Origin: Sebastes aleutianus
Lineage: Eukaryota > Chordata > Actinopteri > Perciformes > Sebastidae
Assembly: GCA_916700875.1 (NCBI GenBank)
Contig: CAKAKS010000066.1
Span: forward strand, 31,474,490 to 31,538,489
DNA: 64,000 nucleotides
Direction of reading: 5' to 3'
The notes below the pieces were generated by a model that was given only the letters and a program-made list of their open reading frames with translations, was not told the DNA's origin and did no database searches. This document shows, in pieces, positions 12,601 through 23,190 of the stretch (position 1 is its first letter; the number at the start of each line of letters is the position of its first letter). Made by a program: the position numbers and the translations under genes.

Positions 12601-13609
12601 GCTACTTGTGAACTCCAGGCTCTGTAATGAATGGTGTTTGGAGTGCACAGTGACAAACTGTTTTCTTCATAGATACTTTATGAACTTGCTGGCTAATAGA
12701 GAGAACTACAGTGGTGCATCAGTTCTAACTGGGCCCTGTATCCTCCGTGATAGATGCTTGCTCCCTCTGTGGCTCTTTCCACCAGAGCAGACTACAGAGT
12801 GGTAGGGGAAAAAGGGAAAAGCAGCGATCCAACACTTCCTTCACTGGAGAAGGCCATCTCATCGTTTCGTCTCACGAGTTGTTTTACCTTGGCCGCCGGG
12901 TGGCTCCCACCTGGCCCCAGTGGGGTTGTGACTACTGAGGGTTGGCCGAGAAGTCACGGCCACAGATTAACTCTGCTATTTATGGCCCAAGCCCGCCTAA
13001 CTGCAGCCCCAGAGATGGGAAATATTGCTCACTTAGCAGGATTACTGGGTGCCGTAATGCCCCAAAGGCCTGCTTTATGGCAGGCCATAAATGTTCCCAG
13101 GGAGAGGCAGCGAGAGTCGGATTGATTAGCGCTCCAGAGGAAAGTCGATCCGTTACCCACGCCCCACTGGGGAACGCTGTGATGGATGCTTCCGGGAGGT
13201 GCACAGAGGCACTGAAAGGGAGGGGAGGGCACTTTGCTCTGCACCACGCCAGTCCTAGACATCCCCATGGTGACACAAGATGGAGGGCCCCCATTGCTTG
13301 CAGGGCCGCAGGAGGTTGTCAGGCAGTCACAGAGCTATAGCCCCGCTACGCAACGGCCCTTTGCCATCCCACTGGCAGACAAATGGAGAGGCGACCTTGC
13401 CACATGCTGCCATTTACCAAAGTCCCCCTTGACACCTTGCGTCCCCCAGACATCAGTCATTTCAAAAGATAGACCCCACCTACACCCCACACCCCCTCTG
13501 GGGCAATCATTTGCTACAGTAGAAGGTCTGATATACAAGCTGCAGCAGGCCCTTTTTACCTTCATCGGTGGTATCATTATTGAGCTCTGTCATGAAGCAG
13601 AATAGGTTC
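9661..13609. other. Intronic sequence, mostly unique
   Basis: It contains a short (CCAGG)5 run (9894-9920). At 10314-10415 there is a repeat-poor stretch with 'ggattaattgg' and 'ataattagactg' that looks like conserved regulatory DNA. GC-richer sequence around 12780-13500 gives several overlapping ORFs on both strands with no protein character. No exon was recognised. Confidence 0.35.
9894..9920. repeat. (CCAGG)5 short tandem repeat
   Basis: Five uninterrupted copies of the pentamer follow 'cgagg'. Confidence 0.9.
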
Positions 13610-13880
13610 TAGGGCTGCACAATTAATCAAAATTGTATCAAAATATCAAAATACCACTTTGAATTCAATATTGTCATGCTGCAGAGATGTTCCGGCCTAC
13701 ACATCATATTCCACAGACTTATGAAAACATCTCTGTTTGGTACAGATCCCAGCATAAAACACACCATAATCACCATAATATGTTTTTCAATGAAAATGAG
13801 AATAATAATAATCACAAAAATTACCATTTCCTCTAATATTGCAAATCATATCACAATTGCAATTAGAAGGATAAACTGAC
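13610..13880. mobile_element. hAT-like DNA transposon fragment ('tagggctgcac' end)
   Basis: It starts with 'tagggctgcacaattaatc', the usual left end of a very common fish hAT-like repeat, followed by AT-rich sequence with 'cacaattgcaatta' near the right side. The matching right terminus is missing or degenerate, so the end is approximate. No transposase remains. Confidence 0.5.
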
Positions 13881-13890
13881 CTGGTATGTT

Positions 13891-13919
13891 ACATGTCACT
13901 ATTCCTCTATGTGACATGT
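13891..13919. other. Perfect 9-bp inverted repeat (hairpin)
   Basis: ACATGTCAC (13891-13899) and GTGACATGT (13911-13919) are exact reverse complements separated by 11 nt. The arms contain palindromic 'acatgt'. It lies just outside the repeat ending near 13880. Function is unknown; it may be a remnant of a transposon end. Confidence 0.75.
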
Positions 13920-15309
13920 TCAGTTCTGGAAGCCATTTTTGCCTTCTCCTTGCTGAGTGAGGACGTGTTTGAGCACCATCATCCCTTCAGGTGGCATCCC
14001 TCCTCCAGGTTTAGAATGGCACTGAAACTGCCATGATTTAGTGATAGCATTGGAAGCATCATAAAAGTGATAATGTAATCCTCAACCTCTTTTCAGTGAG
14101 GATGTCTTAAGGTTGATGTGCATGACATCCGTAACACCCGTTTTAAATCAGATGTCTTTGCTGTCTAAATGGTGTAGATTATGATCCATGGTGCTGTGCT
14201 CGTTTTTTTTTTGGTTTGTTTTGTTTGTCGTTTTCCTTTTTTTGTCTTGACCTGTAGTAATAACTATTAAATGCCATTTGGAGGTTGTTAAGCCTCTCTA
14301 ATATCGTCTGCAGGCCTGCAGCTTCCTAATGCATTGCACAGCTTCGACTATGCTCCATAAAACATGGAATATGTTTGGAGCTCAGTCCATTTTTTAAATT
14401 TGCTCAAACTACAAAGCCTCAGTATTGGTTTGTTTATTACTGATGAATGGCTTTCTGTTCCTGTTTATTTCCTCGTTTGTAAAAAATCAAGATTACGATT
14501 TCAGCATCATCTCTAAATTAAATACAGTGTTTAGCATCTAACAAGTCAGTTAACACAGCATCCATAAGAGCTCAGTGCCAGAGGCAATAAATGCTACAAA
14601 AATAACAGCATGAAAGCTAAGTGGTAGGACATAATGTACCAGCTCTCTCTCCCCAGGTAGTACTGATTTCTTTCAACATGGCGCTATGCTCGCTACACCC
14701 CTCACCTCATCCTTCTGGCTCCCTGCTGTTCTTCAGTCTCCCTGACATGCCTACACAGTTGGACTGCAGCTGCCCTTATACAGGCCTTTCACAAGCTGAG
14801 ATATTTTCCAGATGCCTGACTTGGGATATTGGCTGCATGTGTGTGTGTGTGTTTGTGTGTGTGCTTTTGATGTATGTGATTTGTAAGTAGTGTACATGCA
14901 TGTGCACCTTTGCACATGCATGTATTGTATGTACCCACACAGAAATAAATATGCATATGTGTGAGGATGCTTGTGTTCAAAAGTGCAAGTGTGCCACAGC
15001 ATCAGCAGCCTTTCCTCATTTTATTAGAGGGGTGGCGCATGGCACGATGAAGGGGGCCGTCAAAATGACCTAAGTGCTGATGTAGCTGTGCTCTCACGAT
15101 TTATGTGTACCCTTAGCTGCTGTTTCGACTAAAGCAAAAGTGTGTTACGTTATTTAGGAGCCTGGAAGCTCTGGGGAGCTCGCCTTTCCTTCTGATGCAA
15201 AGGCCCCATGACTTACATCTGCTATTGGATTACCACCAGAACCACAACAGCAGGTGTTTTCACTTTGTTTCACACTATGCCTGTATGCAGGCTTTTTTCC
15301 ATGCAGAAG
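13920..15309. other. Intronic sequence without a gene
   Basis: Unique AT-rich sequence with a T/G-rich run near 14201-14245 and a TG patch at 14839-14863. No exon was recognised. Confidence 0.35.
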
Positions 15310-15416
15310 TAGGGGTGTAATGATACATCGATCTTGGTCGATATATCGATTCAGTGATCAAGTTGACTCAAGTTGAGTCGAATCGTATCGGGGCAGACTT
15401 GGTGATATCATCAAAA

Positions 15417-16394
15417 TAGGCGTGTCACAATTCTCCAAATCCACGATTCGTTGGAGGCTACCGGTAAGATCCGCTGTGTCGTCCTTGAGCTGCAGACTAC
15501 CAGTAAGATCCACTGTGTTGTCTTTGAGTAGCAGACTACCGGTAAGATCCACTGTGTTGTCTTTGAGCAACAGACTACCGGTAAGATCTGCTGTGTCGTC
15601 TTTGAACAGCAGACTACCGGTAAGATCCGCTGTGTTGTCTTTGAACAGCAGACTACCGGTAAGATCTGCTGTGTCGTCTTTGAACAGCAGACTACCGGTA
15701 AGATCCGCTGTGTCGTCTTTGAGCAGCAGACTACCAGTAAGATCCGCTGTGTTGTCTTTGCGCAGCAGGACACCGGTAAGATCCGCTGTGTTGTCTTTGA
15801 GCAGCAGGACACTGGTAAGATCCGCTGCGTTGTCTTTAAGCAGCAGACTACCAGTAAGATCCACTGTGTTGTCTTTGAGCAGCAGACTACCGGTAAGATC
15901 CGCTGTGCCGTCTTTGAGCAGCAGACTACCGGTAAGATCCACTGTGTCATCTTTGAGCTGCAGAACACCGGTAAGATCCGCTGTGTCGTCTTTGAGCTGC
16001 AGAACACCGGCAAGATCCGCTGTGTCGTCTTTGAGCAGCAGACTACCGGTAAGATCCACTGTGTCATCTTTGAGCTGCAGAACACTGGTAAGATCCGCTG
16101 TGTCGTCTTTGAACAGCAGACTACCGGTAAGATCCGCTGTGTCGTCTTTGAGCAGCAGACTAACAGTAAGATCCGCTGTGTTGTCTTTGAGCTGCAGACT
16201 ACCGGTAAGATTCGCTGTTCGACTTTGAAATGTTATCTTTTTTTTTTTACTTCGGACGCAAGCAAGTAGGTTGGGGCATAGAGAAAAAAAAATACTGGGA
16301 GAATTGCCAATTCTGCTTTTAATTTCAATGGTCGAAATCAGAAGCTAATTTTAATCGATTTCCAATTCAGAATCAAAATATCCTGACACCCCTA
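15417..16394. mobile_element. Inner hAT-like element nested in the outer one
   Basis: Its ends are 'taggcgtgtca' (15417-15427) and 'tgacaccccta' (16384-16394), inverted with one mismatch. The flanking 7-mers 'atcaaaa' (15410-15416) and 'atcaaat' (16395-16401) match at 6 of 7 bases and may be a decayed duplication. Next to both ends are subterminal 'attctccaaatcc' and 'gatttccaattcagaat', which are partly inverted copies. The interior is the 39-bp minisatellite. Confidence 0.6.
15461..16212. repeat. 39-bp minisatellite, 19 periods, inside a hAT-like element
   Basis: The unit starts 'ccggtaagatccgctgtgtc' and continues 'gtctttgagcagcagacta'. The 'ccggtaagat' start recurs from 15461 to 16202, 741 bp apart, which is exactly 19 x 39, so no indel has accumulated. 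Units vary at fixed sites: tcc/tct, gtgtcg/gtgttg, agcagc/aacagc/agctgc, and gactacc/gaacacc/gacacc. Longer-period copying shows: 'gatctgctgtgtcgtc' recurs after 78 bp (15585, 15663), and the stretch containing 'ccactgtgtcatc' plus 'gctgcagaacac' recurs after 117 bp (15931, 16048). Since 39 is divisible by three and no stop is encoded, frames stay open on both strands. The long '13-residue repeat' ORFs (+ strand LPVRSAVSSLSSR, - strand LTGSLLLKDDTAD) are a consequence of this, not evidence of a protein. Confidence 0.95.
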
Positions 16395-16468
16395 ATCAAA
16401 TATCATATTGTTGTCCAAAGAATCAATATAATATTGTATCGTGATGAAACTTGTGATTTACACCCCTA

Positions 16469-18173
16469 TGCAAAAGTCCCCTCCTGCCATGTGCTGGTCC
16501 TAAAATAACATTCACTCACATTTATTACTTGCACCAGTTAAATTATAGTTATTTTTTTAGTGCTATTAATTTCATAATACGTGGTCTTCCTTTGCCTCTG
16601 TAACTGACAATGCAAGCTCGTGTTTTTGCCACTGTGCAGGGTAAGAGTCGCTTTTCTTGTTTAACGTGTTAAATCACGAGAGAGGAAAAAGAAATGCCTG
16701 TCACCCAGATGAAGCTGATTACAATGCGTATCAGATACATGCAGATAATTATGGTCGTAATACAAATGGAACGGCAGTCAAGATAACACGATGCCTTTCA
16801 CCATCAGAAGGCATAGCAGGTGATGAAGAGATAGCGTGTGATGGAACAGATACCCAGGAACTGTTTTTGGTAAAACAAAGCATGCCTGTCATGAATTTAC
16901 ATTTTTTTTACATACCAGAAAAAGCTGGTCAGTAAACACGGAAATTCCCTGAGTGGCTGCTGCCATATCTGAAAGATCTGGACTATTAGTAGAACCATCA
17001 CCAGTTGTGTGGGTTTTTATGTTTAGATTGTCTCTGGCATACTAGTGTGTGTTTATGTATGCATTGTTAAAGATTTACTCTACCTTGCTGTTTGTTTTTT
17101 TCTGTTAACTGTTGACTTACCAGTGGTAGTACTGTAAAAAGAAAGCACTGGGATGCCAGCTGTAAGCCTACAGAAGCCTCTATAAGCTTGGAAAAGCCTC
17201 TTTCTCCTCAGCTTACAGGTATGATGTATCCTTCCTCACCCTCTGAACCGCTGTTATACTACTGTTATTGTTATCTTATGGAGTTGACATTGGCTGGCCC
17301 CACGCTGTCACTCATCACATGCCACACCAGAAAGTCAACCCAGGCCAGATGAGTGAAGCACGCTAGGCATGGATTTATAAGAAAGAGACACCAGATATAA
17401 ACTGGTCACACGTATGAATTGTTTGTTAAATTGAGGACTCAAAGCTCAGTGACCATGATGACATTTAAGTGATGTTTATGTGATATCCTGCAGACCTACA
17501 CCGACTTTGAAAATGCGGTTGACATCTGTAGTTATCCATCACAGCTACTGTCATTATTCTGTGAACTGTGGACCAAAGAGATGCAGTTAAAATGATTTCC
17601 CCGTGCCATTAGACATCAGATATAACAGCTCTGGAATTTGTTTTATTTGGTGCTTGTTTGGGTTGGCATTGTTCTTGGCCACCTCCTACATGATTCCATC
17701 TGCATTATCTCTTGTGGGAATCCAGTACAAACCAGATAAGACAAGGTCAAAGTCCATCAAACCATGCAGGATCATGCCAGACCAGACAAGATCACACTAG
17801 ACTGGAACAGACCAGACTTTATTGATAGAGCCCATTGTTTTTATGGCGTCAGTTGGTCTTGCTGTTTACACCAGTAGATGCCTGAAGATAGATCAAGATA
17901 GAGGTTAACCGTAATCATGAACAGGACTATGATTAAATGATCACTATCACATCTACTGTCTTTGTAACCTGTTTGGTAGGCCTACAAGAGTAAATCCAGT
18001 GTCCCAAATTAAACAAATCCTGCAGAGTGTATATTAGTAACTCAATTTTAAAATGATTTCACTATGCAAAAGTGTGTTTTTCAACCTGAGTACATCCAAT
18101 TGTAGTATCGAGCTAGTTGACTGACAATTGAAAATTGGGAAAATTGTTATCTAATAAAACCCATAGGCTGTAT
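16469..18173. other. Intronic sequence, possibly including conserved regulatory DNA
   Basis: At 16657-16935 there is a 92-codon open frame after 'gccactgtgcag'. Its peptide has no domain character, and the DNA ('acaatgcgtatcagatacat', 'gcagataattatgg') looks like conserved non-coding sequence instead. A degenerate stretch of 'accagac/accagat' words lies at 17730-17816. No exon matching the host gene was recognised. Confidence 0.3.
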
Positions 18174-18688
18174 TTGAATCCACATACTATACTGGCAGTA
18201 CTTACTGATTTGGCCAAAATGTAGTTGTAGTATGCAGAATGCAAACAAATTCAAAATTTACAGTTTTCTTTTACATTTTTTGTTGCTATTTCACCAATAA
18301 ATTCACTTCTGAGAATTTGAGGCAAGAAATTAACTATGTAGATTGCGAATATTGGCAGTTTTTATGAAAATTGATGCCGAATCGAAAATTTGCTCCAAAG
18401 TTTTCGGAGTTGAGAAGCTCCACAAACTGCTGTGATGGCAAACTAGCGCCTGCCGGGGTCGCTACCTAGCCAGCCAGGCAGTCACGCTCACAGACTCTAT
18501 GAGCTGGCCGGAGTTCTCTCAAGAGACCAGTCTGTAGACAAGAGGATTTTATTTCCCTGTTGACGGATGATTTGCTTAAAATATCACAACACAAATGTCC
18601 ATTGCAGTATGTACAGTATACTGCACACTGCTTTCGTCAGTAGTATGATGTTTTAGTAGTAGTAGTAGTAGGTTTTGAATATAGCCAT
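18174..18688. mobile_element. Probable hAT-like miniature transposon
   Basis: The left end 'taggctgtatttgaatcc' and the right end 'gttttgaatatagccat' are imperfect inverted copies. Next to both are 'agtatgcag' and 'catactat' words, as in fish elements with 'ggctgtatttgaat' termini. The interior has a GC-richer core (18420-18530) without coding potential. A (GTA)6-like run (18654-18671) lies near the right end. No clear target duplication. Confidence 0.45.
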
Positions 18689-21109
18689 ACATTTCACAAA
18701 CACCATAATCTTACTGATTAGAAAAACTTTGACTTATAACAAAACGTCTTAAGATCATACAGTATGATATGAATGAATTTATTTGGAGAGTATTACTGTG
18801 TTACACCGTCAAAGCCTTGGCTATCAAGGCTATATGTTTGATAAGTGCAACAATTAGAGTATCAAGTATTGTCTGTGTAGCCACAGCCTTATACATACTG
18901 GACTCTGACTCTGCTCTTTGGTGAAGTAGCACATCAGAAACCATAGAGGGAGATCTCATGACATTTTGCCTCTCACTGCAGTGTTAATGCTGCTAAGCAG
19001 GCCTCGATGTGCCATCGATCTGACCCAGACGACCAGGCGTTCGCATCCCTGTAAAAACACACTGGGGATGGAGATGTAGAGCAATGCTCCATGTCATGTT
19101 TGCTTTGTTAGCTCCCTAAGGCCTGGCCTCCCAGCTCCATTTATCAGGAGTGTTTGCACAAGGGGATAATTTGTAATATTCGCTCAGGGCTTTAGAGATA
19201 GAGCAGTGGGACAAAGGGTCGGAAGGAGATCAGCAGTTTGTTTTCTTTGCTCCAAACTATAGTGGAAGTTTTATTTCGCAGCTTTATTCCATTTGGTTTG
19301 CTTAGGTTCGCCCTGTCCAGTTCCACCACAACAAAGGCTTATGAATGAAAGTCACATGGACTCACAGCTGGTTCTTTGGACAGAGATCCATCCGTAGAGG
19401 CTTCTCAAGTTGCTCCAGCAAGATAATTGCAGCATTCTTCTTCAACATTGTTAAATTCAATACTTCCATGTGTCACATCGCCTCCTCATAGCTCCAACGT
19501 CCGGCCAGAAGCGACAATTGTTTGGGTTAGTTGGGTTTGGTTATTGGTTTCCATAAATAACGAATACAGGAAACAACATCAAGTGTACACCACTGAAAAC
19601 TATTAGGTTTGGGTCGGGATATACAGCTCTCCACTCTGCCAGTTAGATGTTGTGAACGGACTTTAAAAGACTGGCCTTGCTTTTCCATTTAGCACTTTAC
19701 ACTATGGGACCCGGTCAGGTGGTCAGACTGAATCCAGACGTTTGTCCTTGAAGAGAGAACATTGCTGTTAAAAGGTTAAGGCAGGACTAATGCAGGCATT
19801 TAACCTGGCCTGCAAGATACTCTACAATGTCACTTCTCTTTGGGGTCCAATTCACTCTAATCTGAGCTCTATTCTGCGGCTTATTCGCGACACAATATAC
19901 ACTGTGCCATGTTGTAAGTACAATGTAGTTTGATCTTGTTTTGGCACTGCTGCTCTCCAGCACAAAGATAAGGTGAAGATGTCTAAATTAGGTTTATAAC
20001 TGTTTCACTTTGCATTACTTCCTCTGTGTATGCAAACTTTAGTTAACAGTACCAGTAAATGTTCTCTGTTTTACATCTGTGCGTAGCATCAGCATTTACA
20101 TACAGTATACAACCAGACAAATACCTTCATTCTGACTCTTTGCTTATGCCATTCAGTATTTCTTAATGTGACTAAATGGCAGATGTGCCTTGAATAGATG
20201 GATTCCATTACTTGGTACTATAGTGGTGGTATTTTTCTTCAAGTCTATTGTGGTTCATTAGATGATGTGATATTTTGTTTTGGCAGTACTCCTCTGTGTC
20301 CTCATTTTGGTCAGGTCATCACATCTGCCTTCAATAGAAAAGCCTCTGTTGTTAAAGACTGCACCTCAGGTAAAAACTACACTTGCAGTAATCATACACA
20401 TGTTTCCTCCTCCGTGAAAATGTGGGCATTGTTTTTTCTTAACAGAACACAACTGTGCGCATAACTGTGCCCATATGGTGTCCTGGAAAACAGCCTCGTG
20501 TATTTTGATTGCCATAAGATGTCACAATCAAAGTAACTTCGTTCAACAGTGAAATGCAAGGCAGACACAGTCTCTGGCCTTGCAGCTGCTGCAGTATAAA
20601 AAGATGGAGAAAGAATGAAAGAGAGTGGACGATAAAAAGCGTTTCCATCCTTGGAAGGTCAAGTAGACGAGCAATTTTCCTATATCTCCTATCTTTGTGA
20701 CAATGGTTCTAGCAGAAATTCAGTGAACAGCGGTGTGATAGAAATCACAGAGAGGTAATGCTGGAGGTGGAAGGAGAGTGGGGTCTTTTGGGAGTCGTTT
20801 TCCTCTCACTACTGCTGGCCTATAGATTTATGTGATTTGGCACCACTGTCTCCCACCCTTTGATGAAATTTAATACGTAGACGTATGGTAAAGTAGTTCT
20901 CAGTTTTAAGATGATCGCTGGGTGTCTCCAAAAGTGGGTGGATATCTAGAAACAACTAAACAGTCATGAAAGTGTGTGAATCTGGGAAAAGTGTCAATAC
21001 AGTAGTTTTTGGAAAATATTCACATCATGACAATTTCTTGTGAATGTCCTGCATCTTCAATGTATAAACCATCAGTATTGGACTTAAAAAATATATTCAT
21101 AGTTATCCG
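18689..21109. other. Intronic sequence without a gene
   Basis: Unique, moderately AT-rich. ORFs at 20198-20648 have no protein character. Nothing else was recognised. Confidence 0.35.
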
Positions 21110-21885
21110 TTAAAGGTGCAGTGTGTAGGATATGGCGGCATCTAGTGGTGAGATTTCAGGTTGCAACCAACTGAAATTTCGCCCACGTGCGTAGGAGAAT
21201 TACAGTGGCCAATGCAAAAACATGAAAATGCAAATGGTCCTATCTAAAGCTACTGTTTGGTTTGTCCTTTCTGGGCTACAGTAGATTCCGCTCCGTATGT
21301 AGATATAAACTTATTCTAATGTAACGAAAAAACAATGATCGTTCTTTTCAGGTAGGGCTGCTTTATTATGGCATAAATCATAATCACAAAGAGCTCACGA
21401 TTATTTAACACGATAACTCATTTACTTTGGAAAAAATCATGCCTTTGGAAAGAAAATTTTGTATCTTACATTTTAAAATTAAATGCATCAATCTGGTGCA
21501 CTTTGAGAGCAAAATTAGGAGGCTGGATCCATGAAGAACTTTGTGCTTGTGTCTATAATTTTGTGCTCTAGTAAACAATTTAATCATAAACACATAGGCT
21601 GTATAGATATGGTGATGACACGGCAAAAGTGCACCACTGGGGTGTGCTGTATTTATAACACAAGACATAGCGAGAGCGTCATTACGAAACGGAATGCAGT
21701 TCAGTAATCGTTTTATGTCAATTATGTTGTATTCATAATCGTTGGAAGACAAAATTGTAATTGAAATTTGATTAATTGAACAGTCCTATTTTCAGGTTAT
21801 TATACAGTAAAGAAAACGTTCTTATTAATATTATATTCCATTTCTGCCAATAGATCCCCCTAAATGCTACACACTGTTCCCTTAA
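21110..21885. mobile_element. Miniature DNA transposon ('aaaggtgcagtgtgtag' type), interrupted by a nested element
   Basis: The left end 'ttaaaggtgcagtgtgtag' (21110) and right end 'ctacacactgttcccttaa' (21867-21885) are inverted copies matching at 16 of 19 bases. The left part carries 'ggcatctagtggtgag', a hallmark of a very abundant percomorph repeat. A second element sits inside it at 21353-21788, so the host repeat without the insert is about 330 bp. No coding capacity. Confidence 0.75.
21353..21788. mobile_element. hAT-like element nested in the miniature transposon, with perfect 8-bp duplication
   Basis: Ends 'tagggctg' and 'cagtccta' are inverted with one mismatch. 'ttttcagg' occurs immediately before (21345-21352) and immediately after (21789-21796), a perfect 8-bp target-site duplication. 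The interior is AT-rich with 'cataatcacaaag' and 'attgtaattgaaatttgatt'. The overlapping 115-codon minus-strand ORF is within this repeat and is not a gene. Confidence 0.85.
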
Positions 21886-22615
21886 GCCTGTGTCTCGTCC
21901 GTGTTGCAGCCGAGTGTAAGCAACAATCCAGGGTTGGGGGTATCTGACCCAGGTTTTGTTTGATTGTTGACAGAGCGCAGCCCAGGTAAATGTCAAGCAG
22001 AATCAGACGTCCTCGCTCCCTCGTTCCGCCAATTCCTTTCACCACTGCTTTGATATTGATTTAAGGCCAAATGTGGTCTCTGTAGATAGAGGCCTGGTCG
22101 GCTGGCAGGTGGGGTTAGCTGGGATTTGAATAAAAGATAATCCTAGTTCAACAGCACCAGAAAAGCCCTGGGGCAGATGAATCACGCTCCTGCATCTGAG
22201 ACACAATTGTCCATTGCAGTAGCCAAATGTATGTCATAATGGATCATATTACCAGAGGCGTTTGTTTGTTTTGGTCTGTAAACATTCCCATTTACATCCC
22301 TTTGTTCTACCTCTGCTACTAATCTTCTTCTTGCCTTGTGTAAGTCAAATGCCGCTGGCAACGTGTGTTAAAGTTCAAGGAGGTTGGAATATCTATTTAA
22401 TTTAACATGTGTATACAGTTGTGTCATCAGCATAGCAGTGGAAATGAATACTGAGAGAATTTACTATGTACGTTTTACTATGCTTTATTTATTTGCCCAG
22501 ATAAGCCAAATCAAAACAAAGCTACTTAATAAAACAGCTGTGCAGGAAAGGTGCAAGTCGATGCCAATATTCTGAGAACGTGACGGTACTCCTTTTTGTA
22601 TCCAACTAAGGGTTA
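21886..22615. other. Intronic sequence without a gene
   Basis: Unique sequence; nothing recognised. Confidence 0.35.
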
Positions 22616-22735
22616 AATCGGCAGCAACTGGACTCGGTTTAGATTCTTGAAGACGTTTCACTTCTCATCCAAGAAGCTTCTTCAGTTCTGGCTAAATGGC
22701 CAGAACTATAGTACCGCAGGTACCAAGGTACTGTC
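22616..22735. repeat. Fragment of a common fish interspersed repeat with an internal hairpin
   Basis: It contains 'gaagacgtttcacttctcat' followed by 'ccaagaagcttcttcagttc', a word string I remember from many teleost interspersed repeats. AGTTCTGGC and GCCAGAACT around 22684-22710 form an inverted repeat with a short loop. The superfamily cannot be named from this fragment. Confidence 0.5.
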
Positions 22736-23039
22736 AGGGCTCAAGACTAACGGCATCCCGTCAATAGGGTTAGTAAACTCACTTTGGACACGACCAGGGG
22801 AAATTAGTATTCAGCGAAGGCAAATTCTATCATGATGTGTTCAAATGCAATCTTGTAACATTTTGTTTTTGGCGTGAAACTTTAAGAATTCCAGTTGTTG
22901 AAGGAGATGTTTTCACAGCAATATAAAATACATAATAGAGGGGGAATTATGATGTGTTTAACTTCTTAACAAAAAACAGCATGCAAACGGTAATAAAGGA
23001 GTGGATATTGAGGTGCATGGAACTAACTGTTTTGTTCTT

Positions 23040-23190
23040 GTTTTTTACCGTGGTATCGAATTGGGTATCCAGAATCGTGGAATTTCACTGGTATTGGTAT
23101 CGACTACTGCATCAAAAGCTGTGCCAATATCAAATAGTAGTGAAGCTGAATCAGAATCAGTATCAAGATCGACATCACAGACCAATGTGT
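23040..23190. repeat. Probable DNA-transposon fragment with 'ggtatcgaat' words
   Basis: 'gtggtatcgaattgggtatc' and later 'atcagaatcagtatcaagat' resemble subterminal sequence of fish hAT-like repeats. No ends or duplication could be placed. Confidence 0.3.

Larger units (their letters stand above)
15310..16468. mobile_element. hAT-like non-autonomous transposon (outer element)
   Basis: Seen: terminal inverted repeats 'taggggtgtaa' (15310-15320) and 'ttacaccccta' (16458-16468) are perfect over 11 bp. They are flanked by 8-bp direct repeats 'tgcagaag' (15302-15309) and 'tgcaaaag' (16469-16476), which match at 7 of 8 bases. Eight-bp duplications with such ends are the hAT signature. Near both ends are 'atcgat' and 'tatcgtgat' words common to this fish group. 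There is no transposase. A second element and a minisatellite fill most of the interior. Confidence 0.8.

Noticed and set aside
15461..16212. CRISPR-like regular repeat array
   Set aside because: Units are directly adjacent with no unique spacers, in a eukaryotic transposon context.
15358..16228. Long ORFs of 224-268 codons on both strands
   Set aside because: They are translations of the 39-bp minisatellite. Frames stay open only because the unit is a multiple of three, and there are no matching gene signals.
16657..16935. 92-codon ORF after 'gccactgtgcag'
   Set aside because: No domain or family character, and no frame link to the host gene. The DNA looks more like conserved non-coding sequence.
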